Assembly (NCBI GenBank): GCA_945788675.1
Contig: CALZMY010000225.1
Location: 1 to 19,217 of the forward strand
Source of the DNA: an uncultured Gammaproteobacteria bacterium
GTDB lineage: Bacteria; Pseudomonadota; Gammaproteobacteria; SZUA-140
Reading direction: 5' to 3'
Length of the DNA: 19,217 bases
Positions 8,328 through 16,273 of the stretch are shown piece by piece (the first letter of the stretch is position 1; the number at the start of each line of letters is the position of its first letter). A program made the translations under genes and the position numbers. The notes under the pieces were generated by a model. It ran no database searches. It saw only the letters and a program-made list of their open reading frames with translations, and had not been told where the DNA came from.

Positions 8328-9359
8328 ATGAACGAAGCTAACAAGTCATTAACAGATGGCAATATGACCGACGCCATTGTTGTATTACTGGTTGATGATC
8401 AGCCGATGGTGGCTGAAGCGATTCGGCGCATGCTTGAGAATGAAGACGCAATCATTTTTCACTATTGTAGTGATCCGAAGAAGGCTGTTGATATGGCAGT
8501 TGAGGTGCAGCCGACAACGATCCTGCAGGATCTGGTGATGCCAGATATCGATGGAATGACGTTAGTACGTATTTATCGCAATCATCCCATGCTGAAAAAC
8601 ACTCCGGTGATTGTGCTCTCCAGTAAGGAAGAGCCAAAGGACAAGAGTGAGGCTTTTAGTAATGGCGCAAGTGATTATCTGGTTAAGCTACCGGATCAGA
8701 TTGAGCTGGTTGCGCGGATAGAGGCGCACTCACGTAGTTTTGTGGCGCAGCAGCAACGTGATCAGGCCTTTCAGGAGTTACATGAGCTGCAAAAGAAACT
8801 GGAGGAAAGTAACATCGAACTTGAACGGCTTTCTGCCATTGATGGTTTGACTGGCATTCCAAATCGGCGCTCGTTTGATGAGTACATCACAAAGGAATGG
8901 AGTCGTGCGGTTCGTGAAGAGACCTGTCTTGCATTGCTGTTGATCGATATCGATTTTTTCAAGAAATATAATGACGGTTATGGCCATCAGGGTGGCGATG
9001 ATTGTTTGCGTAAAGTTGCGACTGCACTGGCCGAGACGATGCGTCGATCTTCCGATATGGTAGCGCGTTATGGCGGTGAAGAATTTGGCGTGATCCTGCC
9101 CAATACCGATATTGATGGTGCGATGGTAATCGCTGAAGAACTGCGTCTCGCAGTTGAACAGTTAGCACTAAAACATGAGTTTTCTGATGTTGGTGGCATT
9201 GTCTCGATCTCGCTCGGTGCGGCAGGGATACCTCCGAGGTGTGGAGAAAATTCAGCCAGTTTGATAGCGTTGGCGGACGGGGCACTCTATGAGGCAAAAG
9301 AGGAAGGGCGTAATCGCTGCTGTCGTGCAAAGCAGGATGTTGGTGATCAATGTGGCTAG
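8328..9359 (+). CDS. wspR: REC-GGDEF diguanylate cyclase, WspR
   Basis: Output protein of the pathway, 343 residues. It should condense two GTP into cyclic di-GMP when its receiver is phosphorylated by WspE. The receiver domain is at about 15-135 with phospho-acceptor D68 (LQDLVMPDIDG). A coiled-coil stalk lies at about 140-170 (Glu/Leu-rich, ELQKKLEESNIELERLS). The GGDEF domain is at about 172-338 with active-site GGEEF at 249-253. The inhibitory product-binding I-site, R240-S-S-D243, sits five residues before it, so product feedback should operate. The layout and length match Pseudomonas WspR. The ATG has GAGG just upstream, and the gap after wspF is only 15 bases. Last gene of the operon; it ends 30 bases before the convergent corB with no clear terminator between them. 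Confidence 0.93.
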   Translation: MNEANKSLTDGNMTDAIVVLLVDDQPMVAEAIRRMLENEDAIIFHYCSDPKKAVDMAVEVQPTTILQDLVMPDIDGMTLVRIYRNHPMLKNTPVIVLSSKEEPKDKSEAFSNGASDYLVKLPDQIELVARIEAHSRSFVAQQQRDQAFQELHELQKKLEESNIELERLSAIDGLTGIPNRRSFDEYITKEWSRAVREETCLALLLIDIDFFKKYNDGYGHQGGDDCLRKVATALAETMRRSSDMVARYGGEEFGVILPNTDIDGAMVIAEELRLAVEQLALKHEFSDVGGIVSISLGAAGIPPRCGENSASLIALADGALYEAKEEGRNRCCRAKQDVGDQCG

Positions 9360-9389
9360 TTGGGCTCTAGAGTCATTATCACGTAATAT

Positions 9390-10676
9390 TTAATCGTGGC
9401 TTTTCTCTTCGTTTACCACGCGTAGCTCGGGATAGATTCGCGCTGTTTTGACAGTATTATCCGCGATTTGCACGATCTCGATTGGATAGCCTGCAATACG
9501 CAGGCTGGTGCCGGGGACAGGGATCGATTCTAGATAGTCTGTGATCAGTCCATTCACCGTTTTGGGGCCATCGGTCGGAAATGCCCACTGCATGTTACGA
9601 TTGATTTCACGTAGGTTGGCGCTGCCATCGACTAGATAGCTACCGTCTTCCTGTAGATGAATGTCCTTGATCGTGGTGGCAACATCAGTGGTAAATTCAC
9701 CCACAATCTCTTCCAGAATATCTTCTAGTGTTACCAGTCCTTCTATGTCGCCATATTCATCAACGACCAGGCCGATGCGTCGTTTCTGACGCTGAAAATT
9801 CAGTAGTTGAGTATTGAGCGGTGTTCCTTCGGGCATGAAGTAGGGTTCTTTTGCAATGGTGAGTAGCGTTTCTTTAGTGAACTCTTCCTTGTGAATGTAG
9901 GGGAGCGCATTGCGTACGTGCATAATGCCGAGCACGTTGTTTATATTTTCACGATAGAGTGGCAGTCGAGTGTGCTGGCAGTTGGTCAGGAGTTGCACGA
10001 TCTCACTGACGTCATCGTCGAGATCAATACCGACGATCTCATTGCGCGGCACCATGATGTCTTCGATTGTTACCTTCTCGAGATCTAGTATGTTGAGTAA
10101 CATCTTCTGATGACGCTGCGGGATCATTGCGCTCGCCTCGTTGACCACTGTGCGCAGCTCATCCTGGGTTAGCTGTTGTAGTGCATCATCATTGGGTGAG
10201 ACGCCGAGCAGTTTCAGCAGACTGTTGGCAATGATATTGATGGTCCATACCATCGGGTAACAGACGATTAGCAATGGTTTGAGAATCAGTGTTGCCGGGA
10301 AGGCGATATGTTCTGGGTTGAGCGCTGCCTTGGTCTTGGGGGTGACCTCAGCAAATAGTAGAATGACCAGCGTCAGTATCCCTGCGGCAGCAGCGATCCA
10401 CGCCTCACCAAAATATTTGATTGCGATGATCGTAGTGATTGAGGAGGCGAGAATATTAACAAAGTTATTACCCAGTAAGATCAGCCCGATGAGTCGATCG
10501 GGCCGTTCTAGCAGTTTCTGGGCGCGCTTTGCGCCGGGGTGCCCGGTCTGAGCAAGATGGCGTAGACGATAGCGGTTGAGGCTCATCATCGCTGTTTCAG
10601 AAGCGGAGAAAAAGGCCGAGATGACCAGCAGCAGAAATAGCAGGCTGAGTAGCGTGATTAATGAAATATCATCCAT
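9390..10676 (-). CDS. corB: CorB/CNNM-family membrane protein with CBS pair
   Basis: A 428-residue inner-membrane protein of the CNNM/CorB (HlyC/CorC, formerly YfjD) family, linked to magnesium and cobalt efflux or homeostasis. The N-terminal DUF21/CNNM domain (about 1-185) has hydrophobic helices near 6-27, 61-82, 88-110 and 126-150, with SETAMMSL and FAEVTPKT motifs. A CBS pair follows at about 205-325 (DIMVPRNEI and VVDEYGDIEGLVTLEDILEE). A CorC_HlyC domain fills about 340-420. The length equals that of E. coli YfjD as I recall it. It is convergent with wspR and upstream of nothing on its own strand in view. It lies 56 bases after ypjD and is probably co-transcribed with it, as in the E. 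coli neighbourhood of ffh. Confidence 0.88.
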   Translation of the reverse strand: MDDISLITLLSLLFLLLVISAFFSASETAMMSLNRYRLRHLAQTGHPGAKRAQKLLERPDRLIGLILLGNNFVNILASSITTIIAIKYFGEAWIAAAAGILTLVILLFAEVTPKTKAALNPEHIAFPATLILKPLLIVCYPMVWTINIIANSLLKLLGVSPNDDALQQLTQDELRTVVNEASAMIPQRHQKMLLNILDLEKVTIEDIMVPRNEIVGIDLDDDVSEIVQLLTNCQHTRLPLYRENINNVLGIMHVRNALPYIHKEEFTKETLLTIAKEPYFMPEGTPLNTQLLNFQRQKRRIGLVVDEYGDIEGLVTLEDILEEIVGEFTTDVATTIKDIHLQEDGSYLVDGSANLREINRNMQWAFPTDGPKTVNGLITDYLESIPVPGTSLRIAGYPIEIVQIADNTVKTARIYPELRVVNEEKSHD

Positions 10677-10732
10677 GATATATCGTTCGCGAGCGGTGCC
10701 TGTTTGAGATGGTGAATCGAGATTCCATCGGG

Positions 10733-11533
10733 TTACTTGAGTACCACTTCAAGTACAAGTTTGCTTCCAAGGTAGGCCAGCAAAACAGCGGTGAACCCGC
10801 CCAGTGTCCAGCGAATTGCCTTTTTCCCACGCCAGCCATGTTGCCAGCGGCCCCAAAGCAGGATTGCGAAAACAGTCCATGCGGTGATAGAAAAGACGGT
10901 CTTATGCGCTAGATGCTGGGCAAACATGTTTTCAATGAATAGCGCACCGCTGATGAGTGACAGGCTATAGAGCAGAAAGCCGAGTCCAATCATCTGAAAC
11001 AGCAGCGTTTCCATTGTTTGCAGCGGTGGCAGCGTACGAATGAAGCCGCCTGGATGTTTATTATGCAGGTGGCGGTCCTGAATCGCCAACAGTACCGCCT
11101 GCACTGCCGCGATGCTCAACAGACTATAAGCGATGATAGAAATCAGGATGTGGGCGCCAATCTGGGTCTTACCCGCTTCGGTGATGTAGTGTTCGGATGG
11201 AAAGACCAGCACGAGAGAGATGGCAAGTGCCGCTAATGGCAAAATAACAATGCCGAGGTTTTCCACCGGCTTGGTGAGCGCGGCTGTCAGCAGGATGAGC
11301 GCGATCAACCATGAGAGGAGCGAAACGGCGTTGAAAAAACCAAAATTGATCCCTTGTGGGGTGAACATATTGAAGGCCAGCACAGTAGCGTGCAGTGCTA
11401 TGGCGAGCAGGCCTAGCAGGATCAGTCTGGTCTTGTTGTTAATCTCAAGCTTCTTTGTCAGGCGCATTGCCAGCAGGGTCGCGGTAACGAGGTAGCAGGC
11501 AATGGCGGCGAAACTGATAATTGTATTACTCAT
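10733..11533 (-). CDS. ypjD: YpjD/CorE-family, CcsA-like integral membrane protein
   Basis: A 266-residue protein made almost entirely of hydrophobic helices, about eight by eye. It belongs to the cytochrome c assembly/CcsA-like superfamily, and its nearest match by memory is E. coli YpjD (renamed CorE), which neighbours corB and ffh there too. Shared features include PSEHYITEAG near the middle, AHILISIIAYSLLSIAAVQA, and the C-terminal LLWGRWQHGWRGKKAIRWTL. The tryptophan-rich WWD heme-handling motif of true CcsA/CcmC proteins is not evident. A role in metal homeostasis with corB is therefore more likely than cytochrome assembly. The gene starts next to a 348-base divergent gap. The start at 11533 has no strong ribosome binding site. 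Confidence 0.82.
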   Translation of the reverse strand: MSNTIISFAAIACYLVTATLLAMRLTKKLEINNKTRLILLGLLAIALHATVLAFNMFTPQGINFGFFNAVSLLSWLIALILLTAALTKPVENLGIVILPLAALAISLVLVFPSEHYITEAGKTQIGAHILISIIAYSLLSIAAVQAVLLAIQDRHLHNKHPGGFIRTLPPLQTMETLLFQMIGLGFLLYSLSLISGALFIENMFAQHLAHKTVFSITAWTVFAILLWGRWQHGWRGKKAIRWTLGGFTAVLLAYLGSKLVLEVVLK

Positions 11534-11602
11534 ATTGGGTCAGGGTTTTTCATTAAGGCCGAATGATGACACAAGCCATGAAGTCATTGAAGAGATGTTT
11601 TT

Positions 11603-11616
11603 GTTAAATATTTAAC
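11603..11616. repeat. 14-base perfect palindrome
   Basis: GTTAAATATTTAAC reads identically on both strands. It lies 70 bases upstream of the ypjD start, where a minus-strand promoter would be expected, so it could be an operator. AT-rich palindromes also arise by chance. Confidence 0.3.
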
Positions 11617-11697
11617 TTAATGGACAAATTTCGCTTAAAAGATAAATGAAAATGTCGATAGATATGATAGTGTTGCGGTGTCATAGTGCACCGTTAC

Positions 11698-11750
11698 ACA
11701 CCATGTTAACACCATATCTACGTTGATACATGGGGTGTTAAGCGTTTTTT
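11698..11750 (+). terminator. terminator-like hairpin with two pairing registers
   Basis: TTAACACC (11706-11713) pairs perfectly with GGTGTTAA (11734-11741) across a 20-base loop, followed by GCG and TTTTTT (11745-11750). An alternative register pairs ACACCATGT (11698-11706) with ACATGGGGTGT (11728-11738), with a two-base bulge. No gene ends just upstream on this strand, so if functional it would terminate a leader or small RNA started in the gap. The following gene begins 131 bases later. Confidence 0.35.
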
Positions 11751-11881
11751 GAAGTAGATTTGAAGTGAAATGGCTGGGTGATTTCGCAAAATGTATTTAA
11801 ATGCATGACTCGGAAGTCGGTAACCTGGCGTGGATTTGTCTTGCAAGCGTGCTGAAAGCGTAGATATTCAGGAAATATAGA

Positions 11882-12646
11882 ATGAAATTGCGTGTACTGG
11901 GCTGTAGCGGTGGCATAGGGGATGGTTTGAGGACGACCTCGCTGCTGATTGATGACGATATATTGATTGATGCCGGCACCGGTATTGGTGAATTGACGCT
12001 TGAAGAGATGGCGAAGGTGCGTCACGTCTTTGTGACCCACTCTCATCTGGATCATATCGCCTGCCTGCCGTTGATGGTGGATAGTATTTTTGATCAGCTT
12101 AAGCAGCCGATCGTGATTCACGCCCAGGCACCGACTATAGAGGTGTTGAAAAAACACATCTTTAATTGGGCTGTCTGGCCCGATTTTGCCAAACTACCCA
12201 CGCCTGAAATCCCCGTGATGGCCTATGATGTTCTGTCGCCAGGCGAGACCTGTGAGCTTGAGGGGCGTTCGCTGGAGATGGTTCCGGTTAACCATATCGT
12301 TCCTGCAGTGGGTTACCGTGTTGCCTGTGATAGCGGGGTATTTGCCTTTACCGGCGATACTGTGACCAATGACACCTTCTGGGCGGCGCTTAATGCCCAC
12401 GACAGGCTTGACCTGTTGCTGGTAGAGTCCGCCTTTAGCAATAAAGACAGGGCGCTGAGTCTCAAGGCACGCCACTACTGTCCTTCGTTGCTGGCGGAGG
12501 ATCTGATAAAGCTTAATCACACACCGGAGATCTTTATCACTCACAACAAGCCAGGAGAGGAGCAGCGGATTTTTGATGAGTGTCAGGCGCTGATGCCGGA
12601 ACGTAATCTGAAACGTCTACTTGGAAATCAGGTGTTCGAGCTGTAA
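11882..12646 (+). CDS. Metallo-beta-lactamase-fold hydrolase, class II cyclic nucleotide phosphodiesterase-like
   Basis: A 254-residue cytoplasmic protein with no signal peptide. The metal-binding motif HSHLDH is at residues 53-58, after the typical LIDAGTGIGEL strand and turn. Later ligand candidates are VNHIVPAVGY, FTGDTVTND and FITHNKPGEE. The HxHLDH form and overall layout resemble class II 3',5'-cyclic nucleotide phosphodiesterases (yeast PDE1, bacterial CpdP). The match to that signature is imperfect, because C and P replace the usual Gly/Ser and aliphatic residue after HSHLDHIA. Hydrolysis of cAMP is therefore an inference. A different MBL hydrolase, such as an RNase Z-like enzyme, is possible. 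It sits between ypjD and ffh, a position empty in E. coli. AGGAAA six to seven bases upstream supports the start. Confidence 0.78.
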   Translation: MKLRVLGCSGGIGDGLRTTSLLIDDDILIDAGTGIGELTLEEMAKVRHVFVTHSHLDHIACLPLMVDSIFDQLKQPIVIHAQAPTIEVLKKHIFNWAVWPDFAKLPTPEIPVMAYDVLSPGETCELEGRSLEMVPVNHIVPAVGYRVACDSGVFAFTGDTVTNDTFWAALNAHDRLDLLLVESAFSNKDRALSLKARHYCPSLLAEDLIKLNHTPEIFITHNKPGEEQRIFDECQALMPERNLKRLLGNQVFEL

Positions 12647-12761
12647 TTTATTCCTGGACGGCAGCCTGCTCTGGTTGCGCCTGCTTATCTCTGGTCAGTG
12701 AAACGTGTATCATTGGCTGTCTGTACCAAATTCCATAAATTAGTGAGTTAGAGAGTTTTCG

Positions 12762-14108
12762 ATGTTTGATGGCTTAAGTGATCGCCTGGGTCGTACCCTT
12801 AAAAATGTCCGTGGTCAGGGGCGGCTGACCGAAGATAATATCAAAGATGCGTTGCGTGAAGTGCGCATGGCACTGCTGGAGGCCGATGTGGCGCTGCCGG
12901 TCGTGCGTGAGTTTATTGCGCGTGTTAAGGAGCGGGCGATTGGCAAGGAGGTGTTGCTGAGCCTGACACCTGGGCAGGCGTTCATCAAGGTTGTCAGTGA
13001 TGAATTGACTGCGACCATGGGCGATGCGTGCGAAGAGCTTAATCTCAGTATGCAGCCACCGGCGGTGATCTTGATGGCGGGGCTGCAGGGGGCGGGTAAA
13101 ACCACCACCGTCGCGAAACTCTCGCGCTTTTTGCAGCAGAAACAGAAAAAGAGCGTGATGGTGGTGAGTGCTGATGTCTATCGTCCGGCGGCGATTCAGC
13201 AGTTGCAGGCGCTGGCGGGAGAGGTGGGTGCGACATTTTTCCCCAGTGATCCGTCACAAAAACCGGTCAAGATTGCCAGGGCAGCGATCAAACAGGCTAA
13301 AAAACAGTTCATTGATGTTGTGATTATCGATACCGCCGGGCGGCTGCATGTTGATCACGAGATGATGGATGAGATCAAGGAGGTGCATGCGGCGGTTGAG
13401 CCGATTGAGACGCTGTTTGTGGTCGACAGCATGACCGGACAGGATGCTGCCAATACCGCTAAGGCCTTCAATGATGCGCTGTCGTTGACCGGCGTGGTGC
13501 TGACTAAGACCGATGGTGATGCGCGAGGTGGTGCGGCGCTGTCGATTCGCCAGATCACCGGCAAACCGATCAAATTTCTTGGTGTCGGTGAGAAAAATGA
13601 GGCGCTGGAGTTGTTTCATCCGGATCGTGTTGCATCGCGTATCCTCGGGATGGGCGATGTGCTGACGCTGGTCGAAGAGGCCGAAGGTAAAATCGATCGC
13701 GACAAGGCGGAAAAATTTGCTAAAAAGATGAAGCAGGGCAAAGGCTTCGATTTAGCAGATTACCGCGATCAGCTGCAACAGATGAAGGGCATGGGAGGTG
13801 TTGCGGGCCTGATGGACAAGATTCCCGGGCTTTCTGGTATCCCGCAGGAGGCCAAAGGGCAGATCAATGATAAGCAGTTTGATCGTGTCGAGGCGATAAT
13901 CAACTCGATGACGCCGCATGAGCGTAGTCACCCCGATATCATCAAAGCCTCGCGTAAGCGCCGTATTGCAGCAGGTTCCGGGGTGCAGGTGCAGGACGTC
14001 AATCGCATGCTGAAGCAGTTTACGCAGATGCAGAAGATGATGAAGAAAATGTCCAAAGGTGGCATGGGTAAGATGATGCGAGGCCTCAAGGGGCAGCTTC
14101 CTTTTTAA
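12762..14108 (+). CDS. ffh: Signal recognition particle GTPase Ffh
   Basis: A 448-residue protein that binds 4.5S RNA and nascent signal sequences and delivers ribosomes to FtsY at the membrane. The N domain covers about 1-90. The G domain covers about 95-295, with P-loop GLQGAGKT at 107-114, DTAGR at 190-194 and TKTDG at 248-252, followed by DARGGAALS. The methionine-rich M domain runs from about 325 to the end (MLKQFTQMQKMMKKM near the C-terminus). Length and motifs are fully typical. GAGAG just upstream is a modest ribosome binding site. G+C is visibly higher here than in the wsp genes. The 115-base upstream gap must hold its promoter, but I could not identify a convincing one. Confidence 0.97.
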   Translation: MFDGLSDRLGRTLKNVRGQGRLTEDNIKDALREVRMALLEADVALPVVREFIARVKERAIGKEVLLSLTPGQAFIKVVSDELTATMGDACEELNLSMQPPAVILMAGLQGAGKTTTVAKLSRFLQQKQKKSVMVVSADVYRPAAIQQLQALAGEVGATFFPSDPSQKPVKIARAAIKQAKKQFIDVVIIDTAGRLHVDHEMMDEIKEVHAAVEPIETLFVVDSMTGQDAANTAKAFNDALSLTGVVLTKTDGDARGGAALSIRQITGKPIKFLGVGEKNEALELFHPDRVASRILGMGDVLTLVEEAEGKIDRDKAEKFAKKMKQGKGFDLADYRDQLQQMKGMGGVAGLMDKIPGLSGIPQEAKGQINDKQFDRVEAIINSMTPHERSHPDIIKASRKRRIAAGSGVQVQDVNRMLKQFTQMQKMMKKMSKGGMGKMMRGLKGQLPF

Positions 14109-14312
14109 TAAAATCAGCGAGTTGTGGTTGCTTTTACGCTGTATAAACCAATCTGCAGTGTTGTCATCGGGCGGTGGCTGATGTAAATCACCTTCGTAAT
14201 GAAATTAGACTTTCCTAAGTGTGTGGTTTCACGTAAAATGTCGTCCTTTTCCGCCTCCAGGTAAAGTATTTGGGGGCATATTTGCGACAGAACAAGAGGA
14301 CATAAGTTACTT
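14109..14312 (+). promoter_or_regulatory. ffh-rpsP intergenic region with probable rpsP operon promoter
   Basis: A 204-base gap with no plausible gene. TAAAAT at 14234-14239 matches the sigma-70 -10 consensus in 5 of 6 positions. The -35 region 17 bases upstream (TTTCCT at 14211) is poor, so the promoter call is tentative. It would give a leader of about 70 bases before rpsP. I saw no clear terminator for ffh, so read-through into rpsP is possible. Confidence 0.35.
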
Positions 14313-14558
14313 ATGGTAACGATACGTTTAGCACGCGGTGGCGCCAAGAAGCGTCCTTTCTACCACATCGTGGTAGCAGATAGCCGTAGAGCCCGCGACG
14401 GTCGTTTCATTGAGCGCCTGGGATTTTTTAATCCCGTTGCCCGAGGAAACGAAGAGAAATTGAGACTCGATAACGACAGGCTGAACTACTGGGTTTCCCA
14501 GGGTGCACAACCGTCTGAGCGTGTTTCAAAGCTGGTTAAATCACAGGAAGCCGCCTAA
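14313..14558 (+). CDS. rpsP: 30S ribosomal protein S16
   Basis: An 81-residue protein with the unmistakable S16 start (MVTIRLARGGAKKRPFYHI), then VVADSRRARDGRFIERLGFF. It binds 16S rRNA and helps assemble the small subunit. The start is fixed by the conserved N-terminus even though the best Shine-Dalgarno match (AGAGGA near 14295) is about 12 bases away, longer than usual. It is the first gene of the rpsP-rimM-trmD-rplS operon, the standard order in gammaproteobacteria. Confidence 0.97.
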   Translation: MVTIRLARGGAKKRPFYHIVVADSRRARDGRFIERLGFFNPVARGNEEKLRLDNDRLNYWVSQGAQPSERVSKLVKSQEAA

Positions 14559-14576
14559 ACAGAGGCAGTGCCTGAT

Positions 14577-15086
14577 ATGAGCGATCGATCAGCGGTTTTG
14601 GTCGGCCGTATTTCAGGCATTTATGGTGTACGTGGTTGGGTGAAGATTTTTTCCTATACCGAGCCACGGGAAAATATCCTCAGCTATCTGCCGTGGCAGG
14701 TAGGCTCCGAAGAGGGCGGGTGGCGAACGATGAAAGTAGTGGATGGTCGTCCGCAAGGTAAAGGGATTGTTGTACATCTCGAAGGTTTTAATGATCGTGA
14801 TGTGGTGAGGTCGTTGATTGGGCTGGATATTAAAGTCAATCGTGATCAGCTCCCGAAGGCTGCTGCTGATGAGTACTACTGGGCTGACCTGGTAGGATTG
14901 CAGGTAGAGACCGTGAATGGTGTTTCACTGGGTAAGGTGGATCACCTGTTTGATACCGGTGCCAACGATGTCGTCGTGGTGCAGGGGGATCGTGAACGCT
15001 TGATCCCGTTTGTTCGAGGAGATGTTATTACCAATATTGATCTTGAAAAGGGGTTGATGTTGGTTGATTGGGACCCGGAGTTTTAA
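14577..15086 (+). CDS. rimM: 16S rRNA processing/maturation factor RimM
   Basis: A 169-residue cytoplasmic factor needed for late 30S assembly, which binds S19 and the 16S head. The N-terminal RimM barrel begins VLVGRISGIYGVRGWVKIFS. The C-terminal PRC barrel includes YYWADLVGLQVET, GTGANDV-like TGANDVVVV and RLIPF. I start it at ATG 14577. A GTG at 14568 is in frame and would add three residues, but it lies only two bases after the AGAGG at 14561-14565, too close for initiation. That motif is 11 bases from the ATG. The gene follows rpsP by 18 bases. Confidence 0.94.
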   Translation: MSDRSAVLVGRISGIYGVRGWVKIFSYTEPRENILSYLPWQVGSEEGGWRTMKVVDGRPQGKGIVVHLEGFNDRDVVRSLIGLDIKVNRDQLPKAAADEYYWADLVGLQVETVNGVSLGKVDHLFDTGANDVVVVQGDRERLIPFVRGDVITNIDLEKGLMLVDWDPEF

Positions 15087-15088
15087 CG

Positions 15089-15871
15089 GTGCGAATTGAT
15101 GTGATCTCGTTGTTCCCGCACATGTTTGATGCGTTGACGCAGGATGGGATTACCGGCAGGGCGGTTGAGCGAGGGTTGTTGCAGTTAGCGGTAACCAATC
15201 CCCGGGATTTTACCACTGACCGCCACCAGACAGTGGATGACCGCCCCTATGGCGGCGGCCCTGGCATGGTGATGATGTTGCCGCCGCTACGTGATGCGAT
15301 TAACGCGGTGCGAGAGGCGCAAGCAGCGATGCCAAGCGATCAGGGTGATCACGCCGGCAGTGAGAGTAAAGTGATTTATCTGTCGCCACAGGGGCGGCGA
15401 CTGGATCAGCAGATGGCGGCTGAATTGTCGCAGATGCCGAGTTTGATTTTGATAGCCGGGCGTTACGAAGGGATTGATGAGCGCCTGATTGAGTCGCAGA
15501 TCGATGAAGAGATTTCGATTGGCGATTATGTATTGAGTGGCGGTGAGCTGGCCGCGATGGTGGTAATCGATGCGGTGACGCGTCTGTTGCCGGGAGCGCT
15601 GGGGCATGAAGATTCGGCGCAACAGGATTCGTTTGTGGCAGGGTTATTGGACTATCCCCACTACACGCGTCCAGAGGTGGTTGACGAGATGGCGGTGCCG
15701 GAAGTGTTGCTCAGTGGCAACCACCAGGCGATCAGCCGTTGGCGCCAGCAACAGGCGCTGGGCAGGACATGGTTAAGACGTCCCGACATGTTTGAGGACG
15801 TTGAGTTGGATGAAGAACAGCAGCAGTTACTGGATGAATTTATCCATGAACATAAAAAGCTGGCAATTTGA
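15089..15871 (+). CDS. trmD: tRNA (guanine-37-N1)-methyltransferase TrmD
   Basis: A 260-residue SPOUT-class enzyme that methylates G37 of tRNAs using S-adenosylmethionine and prevents +1 frameshifting. Visible motifs in order: VISLFPHMF at the N-terminus, PYGGGPGMVM, YLSPQGRRLDQ, IAGRYEGIDER, and the knot region IGDYVLSGGELAAMVV, then DYPHYTRPE. I start it at GTG 15089, which places the conserved N-terminus right after the start. GGAG at 15077-15080, inside the end of rimM, is eight bases upstream. A TTG at 15068 would extend it by seven residues into rimM and is unlikely. The gap after rimM is two bases, so translation is probably coupled. Confidence 0.97.
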   Translation: MRIDVISLFPHMFDALTQDGITGRAVERGLLQLAVTNPRDFTTDRHQTVDDRPYGGGPGMVMMLPPLRDAINAVREAQAAMPSDQGDHAGSESKVIYLSPQGRRLDQQMAAELSQMPSLILIAGRYEGIDERLIESQIDEEISIGDYVLSGGELAAMVVIDAVTRLLPGALGHEDSAQQDSFVAGLLDYPHYTRPEVVDEMAVPEVLLSGNHQAISRWRQQQALGRTWLRRPDMFEDVELDEEQQQLLDEFIHEHKKLAI

Positions 15872-15924
15872 AATACAGAGTCATAATTAATTAAACACAC
15901 ATTGGTGATAGCAGGAGTAAGACC

Positions 15925-16272
15925 GTGAGCAATATCATTAAACAGATCGAAGAAGAACAGATGGGTCGTGAAGTGCCGCCGTTTGCACCGGGTGACACCA
16001 TTGAAGTGAAAGTGCGTGTAAAAGAGGGCGAGCGTGAGCGTTTGCAGGCATTTGCAGGTGTTGTGATTGCCAAGCGTAATCGAGGTCTGAACTCATCATT
16101 CACCGTGCGTAAAATTTCTTACGGCGAAGGGGTTGAGCGTGTGTTTCAAACCTATAGCCCGAACGTGCAGGACATCACCGTGGTTCGTCGTGGTGACGTA
16201 AGACGCGCCAAGCTTTACTACCTGCGCAACCTGCGTGGTAAGGCTGCCCGTATTAAAGAAAAATTGAAATAA
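15925..16272 (+). CDS. rplS: 50S ribosomal protein L19
   Basis: A 115-residue protein at the 30S-50S interface with the typical L19 sequence (PPFAPGDTIEVKVRVKEG, FAGVVIAKRNRG, SYGEGVERVFQTYSP). It starts with GTG at 15925, supported by AGGAG at 15913-15917 seven bases upstream. It is the last gene of the rpsP operon, followed by a potential pseudoknot and a strong terminator. Confidence 0.97.
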   Translation: MSNIIKQIEEEQMGREVPPFAPGDTIEVKVRVKEGERERLQAFAGVVIAKRNRGLNSSFTVRKISYGEGVERVFQTYSPNVQDITVVRRGDVRRAKLYYLRNLRGKAARIKEKLK

Positions 16273-16273
16273 G

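Larger units (their letters stand above)
11534..11881. other. 348-base divergent intergenic region with dyads
   Basis: No open frame here looks coding. It should contain the minus-strand promoter of ypjD and the plus-strand promoter of the phosphodiesterase-like gene, but I found no clear sigma-70 box pair for either. It holds a 14-base perfect palindrome (11603-11616), a hairpin followed by six T (11698-11750) and a short CGGTG/CACCG dyad near 11680-11700. The downstream gene has AGGAAA at 11870-11875 as its ribosome binding site. Confidence 0.5.

Noticed and set aside
9360..9389. Possible bidirectional terminator between wspR and corB
   Set aside because: Only short palindromes are present (CTCTAGAG and a 4-bp ATTA/TAAT pair), with no adequate stem or T run.
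10733..11533. Idea that the CcsA-like YpjD protein matures the heme on WspA
   Set aside because: Its sequence is closest to YpjD/CorE next to corB and ffh, without the WWD heme-handling motif. Proximity to the heme c receptor is probably coincidental.
11738..12157. 139-codon minus-strand open frame overlapping the phosphodiesterase-like gene
   Set aside because: It covers the metal-binding motif region of a convincing plus-strand gene and shows no recognisable domain.
12713..12740. Sigma-70 promoter for ffh (TTGGCT and ATAAAT, spacing 16)
   Set aside because: Only 4 of 6 and 3 of 6 consensus matches, not distinguishable from chance.
14114..14347. 77-codon minus-strand open frame in the ffh-rpsP gap
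   Set aside because: It begins inside rpsP and crosses that operon's promoter region; there is no family resemblance.
15068..15088. Upstream TTG start for trmD overlapping rimM
   Set aside because: The conserved TrmD N-terminus begins right after the GTG at 15089, which has a well-spaced GGAG.
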